5,811 nucleotides of DNA, from NCBI GenBank assembly GCA_938048505.1, contig CALIUX010000107.1, positions 1 through 5,811 of the forward strand, given 5' to 3'. Position numbers and translations under genes: made by a program. The stretch comes from an uncultured Pseudomonadales bacterium. GTDB lineage: Bacteria > Pseudomonadota > Gammaproteobacteria > Pseudomonadales > Cellvibrionaceae. Below, piece by piece: positions 5,501 through 5,811 of the stretch (positions are counted from its first letter, which is position 1; each line of letters starts with the position of its first letter). The notes under the pieces are model-generated. The model was not told the origin of the DNA. It saw nothing but the letters and a program-made list of their open reading frames with translations, and made no database searches.

Positions 5501-5811
5501 TCGTCATCGGGCACGCGCAATGGGTGCTCAGGTTCAGGCTGTTCTGCATATTGAATGGGCTCTTCCGTCATATTGACGAATTCGCGTACGGCGGTTGTGC
5601 CAAAGCTGTGGCCTGCGCCATCACTGCGCTCTTTAAATAGACCGAGTAATGGAATTTCATTTTCGCTTTGAATTTCGGCTACGCGTGCATGCCACTGCGT
5701 TGCATTCTTTGCGATTTCAGCAAAACCTACACCGCCGACTGGCGACAAAATATTGGGGAAGATCTTGCGTAAGTTTTTATCATCTGTATCGATGAAATTA
5801 GACTCAAAGAA
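2554..5811 (-). CDS. Glutamate synthase large-subunit-like protein (GltB family), N-terminus outside window
   Basis: Open from the right edge to TAA at 2556-2554 (1085 residues visible). A TTG at 5748 is internal, not the start, because 21 in-frame codons continue to the edge. Numbering from the edge: end of the central domain with GAGHSFG (65-71) and ERPATLRD (141-148); an extra segment (about 156-256); an FMN-binding barrel (about 257-660) with NSGEGGE, ASGRFG, QGAKPGEGGQLP, SPPPHHDTYSIEDL and VKLVSSEGVGTIA; cysteines C513, C519 and C523 for a [3Fe-4S] cluster; a GXGXG beta-helix (about 689-890) with SAGQSFG, RFGVRNSG and GDFCCEYMTNG; and a helical, charged C-terminal extension (about 896-1085). 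K350, Q356 and R370 align with residues known to contact 2-oxoglutarate in ferredoxin-type glutamate synthase. Family reaction: ammonia released from glutamine by the N-terminal domain is added to 2-oxoglutarate and reduced at FMN to give glutamate. The glutaminase domain must lie beyond 5811 and is unseen. Cytoplasmic, and first gene of an apparent operon with the diflavin reductase. The divergent motifs leave open a related but different substrate. No gltD is visible. Confidence 0.9.
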   Translation of the reverse strand, partial: FFESNFIDTDDKNLRKIFPNILSPVGGVGFAEIAKNATQWHARVAEIQSENEIPLLGLFKERSDGAGHSFGTTAVREFVNMTEEPIQYAEQPEPEHPLRVPDDEGYRKMGYEAATPEQINQAKITDAYRDFCKELYAERAERPATLRDVLALPVNLSVCNTQSEFAQALSQFALEVNAAYAVQGVSLSAQSAQQCTLILQGSKVDERSQALAEALKGWLGNQLTDISVAKNQIALTVAESCDFAGKLVVAPDALPLDKVQPAHEITASLASGAMSHGALVARAHEAVAQGTNIAGAMSNSGEGGEHSSRYNSVKASKIKQFASGRFGVWVGYLADPSLQEIEIKIAQGAKPGEGGQLPSAKVNVEIAAARGGTPGVELVSPPPHHDTYSIEDLGQLIHDAKAARVRVIVKLVSSEGVGTIAVGVAKAGANVINIAGNTGGTGAAQVTSLKNTGRAAEIGIAEVHQALSENGLRERVTLRCSNAHQTGLDVVKSALMGGDSFEFGTTALMMLKCVMAKNCNLKCPAGLTTNPEVYEGDPRALAQYFINLAHEVREILASIGYSSLREIRGRSDLLHLVDHSRVQGRLDVTGLLKPAETHHVEDAVALEANFGPDDAYIREAASGFFDINADHLDIEGPRLNNCNKTTGGQFAIDVERFLNYEMSPAQRATHPSIDTLSNGRIVLRPESLRVHTHNSAGQSFGAFNNTGISLYHQGTCNDGVGKGSSGGRIVVTNAGGGSDEIEGNVLVGNFALFGASGGELFVEGQAGDRFGVRNSGAVAVVEGVGDFCCEYMTNGSIINLGTYGKGFGNGMSGGTAYQYDPEGLIAERCSHDSVRVTRLSEDSELMRGQEQALRLHLEEHAAVTQSALAKALLKDWDNSRQHFYVVIPLALYNYHTGSAILAKTDRKALLEELSQGWGLWHLRRIAERYRDGNNLFDDKVPTYGDCESDLICQYANASGVLRRALELAEKADLVKTNTVSTDEMARHLIESEDRKLLEQLVKDVKEALKDYSDEALAALLADKRVRDYKEAMSLREIWDSRAFGTAVWIMSRDRDNHTELADYPALEEALARVYLQRWSELLTAA

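Noticed and set aside
5746..5748. TTG as the start codon of the glutamate-synthase-like gene
   Set aside because: The frame remains open for 21 more codons to the window edge, and the family needs several hundred more N-terminal residues (glutaminase and central domains).
1..5811. CRISPR array, tRNA, rRNA or insertion sequence
   Set aside because: No regularly spaced direct repeats, cloverleaf-like sequence, rRNA segments, transposase motifs or terminal inverted repeats with target duplications were seen.

Overview
The window carries two large, co-directional minus-strand genes that form an apparent two-gene operon. It also holds the 5' end of a third minus-strand gene at the left edge, separated from the pair by a 436-base intergenic region full of inverted repeats. 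Every gene I can support is on the minus strand, so the order of transcription is right to left. Base composition is moderate and coding density is normal. The proteins resemble gammaproteobacterial versions, and an aquatic or marine gammaproteobacterium is my best guess, but no rRNA or other marker fixes the taxon.

Right part (2554-5811): the C-terminal 1085 residues of a glutamate synthase large-subunit-like protein (GltB family). The end of the central domain, the FMN barrel, the iron-sulfur cysteines and the GXGXG beta-helix are all visible. The N-terminal glutaminase domain lies beyond the window. The protein is divergent: it has a shortened Fe-S cysteine spacing, altered FMN-barrel signatures, an extra segment before the barrel and about 190 extra residues at the C terminus.

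Middle (693-2480): a complete CysJ-type diflavin reductase (flavodoxin/FMN domain, FAD domain, NADPH domain). It starts 73 bases after the glutamate-synthase-like stop codon, with a small GCAA-loop hairpin just in front of its ribosome binding site. No cysI (sulfite reductase hemoprotein) and no gltD (the usual GltB partner) is visible.

The main idea of the window is this pairing. A CysJ-like NADPH diflavin reductase sits where a GltD-type electron donor might be expected, next to a GltB-like synthase that lacks the ferredoxin-binding loop of ferredoxin-type enzymes. I infer an NADPH -> FAD -> FMN -> synthase electron path. This is a hypothesis from gene order and domain content, not something the sequence proves.

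Left part (257-692): no sizeable gene. It has several inverted repeats, one perfect 12-bp palindrome, and an 18-codon minus-strand reading frame whose Shine-Dalgarno sequence is buried in a 12-bp hairpin. Left edge (1-256): the first 85 codons of an exported protein with a signal peptide, function unknown.
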